Below are positions 29,893 to 31,247 of a DNA stretch of 31,247 nucleotides, piece by piece. Source of the DNA: an uncultured Eubacteriales bacterium (lineage in GTDB: Bacteria > Bacillota > Clostridia > Lachnospirales > Lachnospiraceae); the NCBI GenBank assembly GCA_900549105.1, contig URND01000023.1, forward strand, positions 1 to 31,247, given 5' to 3'. The position numbers were made by a program, and so were the translations under genes. Under the pieces are notes generated by a model. It saw only the letters and a program-made list of their open reading frames with translations, searched no databases and was not told the DNA's origin. Each line of letters begins with the position of its first letter. The first letter of the stretch is position 1.

Positions 29893-31098
29893 CTACTTTC
29901 CGGCAGCTTTCACATCGAGTGTTTTCACTGCTTCAGACAGGATCAGCTTGCCGTCAACACGTTCGGAAGCGAGAAATCCAACCTGTCCCGTTGTAGCATA
30001 AAGCTCATTCAGTCTCTTGAAACTTCTGCCCTGGCGTTCTGCGATCCAGTAATAACTGTAATCACCGAATGCCATCACACGTTTTCCTGCTGCAAGCTCC
30101 GGCACATAAATGGATGTACGGTAAGGACGGTTCAAGATTCTGTCCGGCTCTCCTTCCCTTACAGAGGGCTGCCAGATATAATTTCCATTTCCATCTTTCA
30201 GTTTTCTGATCGCCTTAACGGTCGAATCATTCAGAAGCCATACCGCTTTGTTACGGTATGGAGCACGAAGGGAATAGTAAAGATCCATGACATCATCAAA
30301 CGTAATGGTGGTATTTGCAGCTGTCACTCCTGTTTCAGCACCGCCTGTTGCGTTGAAAATACCTGTAGGTTTTCCTGCTCCGTCACCGATGAAAAATGCT
30401 TCTTCTTCCTTTGCACCGATTCTTCTTCCAAACTCCCTGGAAATATACTGTTCGATATTAAACACGCTGTCATTTAAAAGCTCATCTGAAACTTTGATCA
30501 TGGTTGCCAGCTTATGAGCACCAATGGTTGTCTGCCCAAAACTGTCATTGGATTCTGTAAACTGACCTCCTTCATCGATCCATGCTGCCTCACCCTTTGA
30601 TGTGACGATTGGAATCTTACGGTCACCGCTCGATGTCTTGATAACAGTAGCCAGATTACGGAAGAATACTTCATCATTCAGGGCTTCCACCAGTGTTCTT
30701 TCATACTCATCCGGCACAAGATATCCACCCTCGGAATCCGTACCAATAGAAAGAGCGTTCTGTACTTCGTATGACATCTTGTTTCTCATACCGTTCCAGA
30801 ACGCTTTTCTGTATTCATCGGTTGCCCTTCCTGTTTTTACCTCCCCGCCAGTTCCGGCATGCGGCTGGTTTGTGATCGGGGTGCTTGTTGCCTTTGCAAG
30901 CTCTGCATCAATGGCAGCCTGTCTTTCCAGTCTCTCGATCTCTTTTCCAAGATTTACGACATCCGCTTCCATCTTGTCATAGGTGGCTGCATCTTCTGCA
31001 GATACAAAACCTTCCTGTGTTCTCTTGGCATCGAGGAATGCCTTTGCAGCTTCCCATGCCTTCGCTCTCTTTTCTCTTAATTCTAAAATCTTACTCAT
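29893..31098 (-). CDS. HK97-family major capsid protein
   Basis: 401 aa. An N-terminal charged coiled-coil (about residues 1-95, delta/scaffold domain) is followed by a linker rich in Thr/Gly, then the capsid fold: SEGGYLVPDEYERTLVEALNDEVFFRNLA, IPIVTSKGEAAWIDEGGQFTESNDSFGQTTIGAHKLATMIKVSDELL, IEQYISREFGRRIGAKEEEAFFIGDGAGKPTGIF, and a C-terminal YSYYWIAERQGRSFKRLNE. The delta domain is normally removed by the prohead protease, whose gene probably ends just upstream. Ribosome site GGAGG before the ATG at 31098. Confidence 0.95.
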   Translation of the reverse strand: MSKILELREKRAKAWEAAKAFLDAKRTQEGFVSAEDAATYDKMEADVVNLGKEIERLERQAAIDAELAKATSTPITNQPHAGTGGEVKTGRATDEYRKAFWNGMRNKMSYEVQNALSIGTDSEGGYLVPDEYERTLVEALNDEVFFRNLATVIKTSSGDRKIPIVTSKGEAAWIDEGGQFTESNDSFGQTTIGAHKLATMIKVSDELLNDSVFNIEQYISREFGRRIGAKEEEAFFIGDGAGKPTGIFNATGGAETGVTAANTTITFDDVMDLYYSLRAPYRNKAVWLLNDSTVKAIRKLKDGNGNYIWQPSVREGEPDRILNRPYRTSIYVPELAAGKRVMAFGDYSYYWIAERQGRSFKRLNELYATTGQVGFLASERVDGKLILSEAVKTLDVKAAGK

Positions 31099-31112
31099 AG
31101 TTCATATCCTCC

Positions 31113-31247
31113 TTAATGTGCTAAGAGACTCAGTCTCTTCTCCAACTGGTTGACCGGTATCATGGCATCCTTATCGGACACCTTGGAAAGGAACGACTCA
31201 TTCATCGCCTTGGTGGAAAACATCATGGAATCCTGCTGGAACGGGAG
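31113..31247 (-). CDS. C-terminal end of a phage protein, probably the prohead protease (partial)
   Basis: 45 codons in one frame, from the window edge to TAA at 31113-31115, ending LEKRLSLLAH. The sequence alone is not diagnostic; the place directly upstream of the capsid gene is where the ClpP-like or S14 prohead protease normally lies. A portal protein end is a less likely alternative. Confidence 0.5.
   Translation of the reverse strand, partial: LPFQQDSMMFSTKAMNESFLSKVSDKDAMIPVNQLEKRLSLLAH

Overview
The window looks like the accessory part of a low-to-mid GC Gram-positive gut Clostridia genome, probably Lachnospiraceae. The evidence is strong AGGAGG-type ribosome binding sites, lipoproteins with LAAC/IVAC lipoboxes, LysR/Fe-ADH/flavodoxin gene sets, degraded IS66 and IS1182-type elements, and a Firmicutes-style siphophage head-tail module. 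This assignment is an inference from gene content; no rRNA, tRNA or species marker is present.

Region 1 (1-12,577, minus strand) is an AT-rich gene cluster and the most interesting part. In transcription order it encodes: a divergent seryl-tRNA synthetase; a hairpin followed by a T-rich tract; a radical SAM/SPASM protein; a sugar-isomerase-like TIM barrel; (an IS insertion); a non-hydrolysing UDP-GlcNAc 2-epimerase; an archaeal-type S-adenosylmethionine synthetase; a streptomycin-6-kinase-like phosphotransferase; a GT4 glycosyltransferase; a predicted alpha/alpha-toroid protein; a second APH-fold kinase; a stand-alone protein resembling the alanyl-tRNA synthetase catalytic core; and the start of an unrecognised gene that runs off the left edge. 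Several neighbours overlap or nearly touch, so they are probably translationally coupled. A promoter at about 12,541-12,577 can drive the set. My reading is an uncharacterised pathway that makes an amino-sugar product, possibly modified by SAM/radical chemistry and aminoacyl groups, with kinases for tailoring or self-protection. That reading is inference.

Region 2 (12,556-15,474) is a junkyard. It holds the C-terminal end of a tyrosine recombinase, a 15-bp inverted repeat, an IS66 element whose TnpB and TnpC are fused by deletion, remnants of a TspO/MBR protein, a LysR regulator and an ABC ATPase, a small intact-looking gene, and three copies of a hairpin-bearing repeat of about 55-65 bp lying where genes are broken.

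Region 3 (15,433-22,680, minus strand) is a higher-GC redox cluster: LysR regulator, Fe-dependent alcohol dehydrogenase, flavodoxin lipoprotein, flavodoxin-esterase fusion lipoprotein, carboxymuconolactone-decarboxylase-like protein, NADPH-dependent FMN reductase-like protein, aldo-keto reductase and a truncated third flavodoxin lipoprotein. Three gene ends share a dispersed terminator-bearing repeat.

Region 4 (22,800-25,720) has a LysR gene divergent from a YbaK-type deacylase gene coupled to proB, flanked on both sides by decayed copies of the same ABC ATPase gene. A degraded IS1182-type element (25,724-26,782) and two small hypothetical genes follow.

Region 5 (27,427-31,247, minus strand) is an HK97-type phage head-tail module, from the end of a probable prohead protease gene through capsid, connectors, major tail protein and tail assembly chaperone. 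It stops where a tape measure gene would be expected, so the prophage looks truncated.
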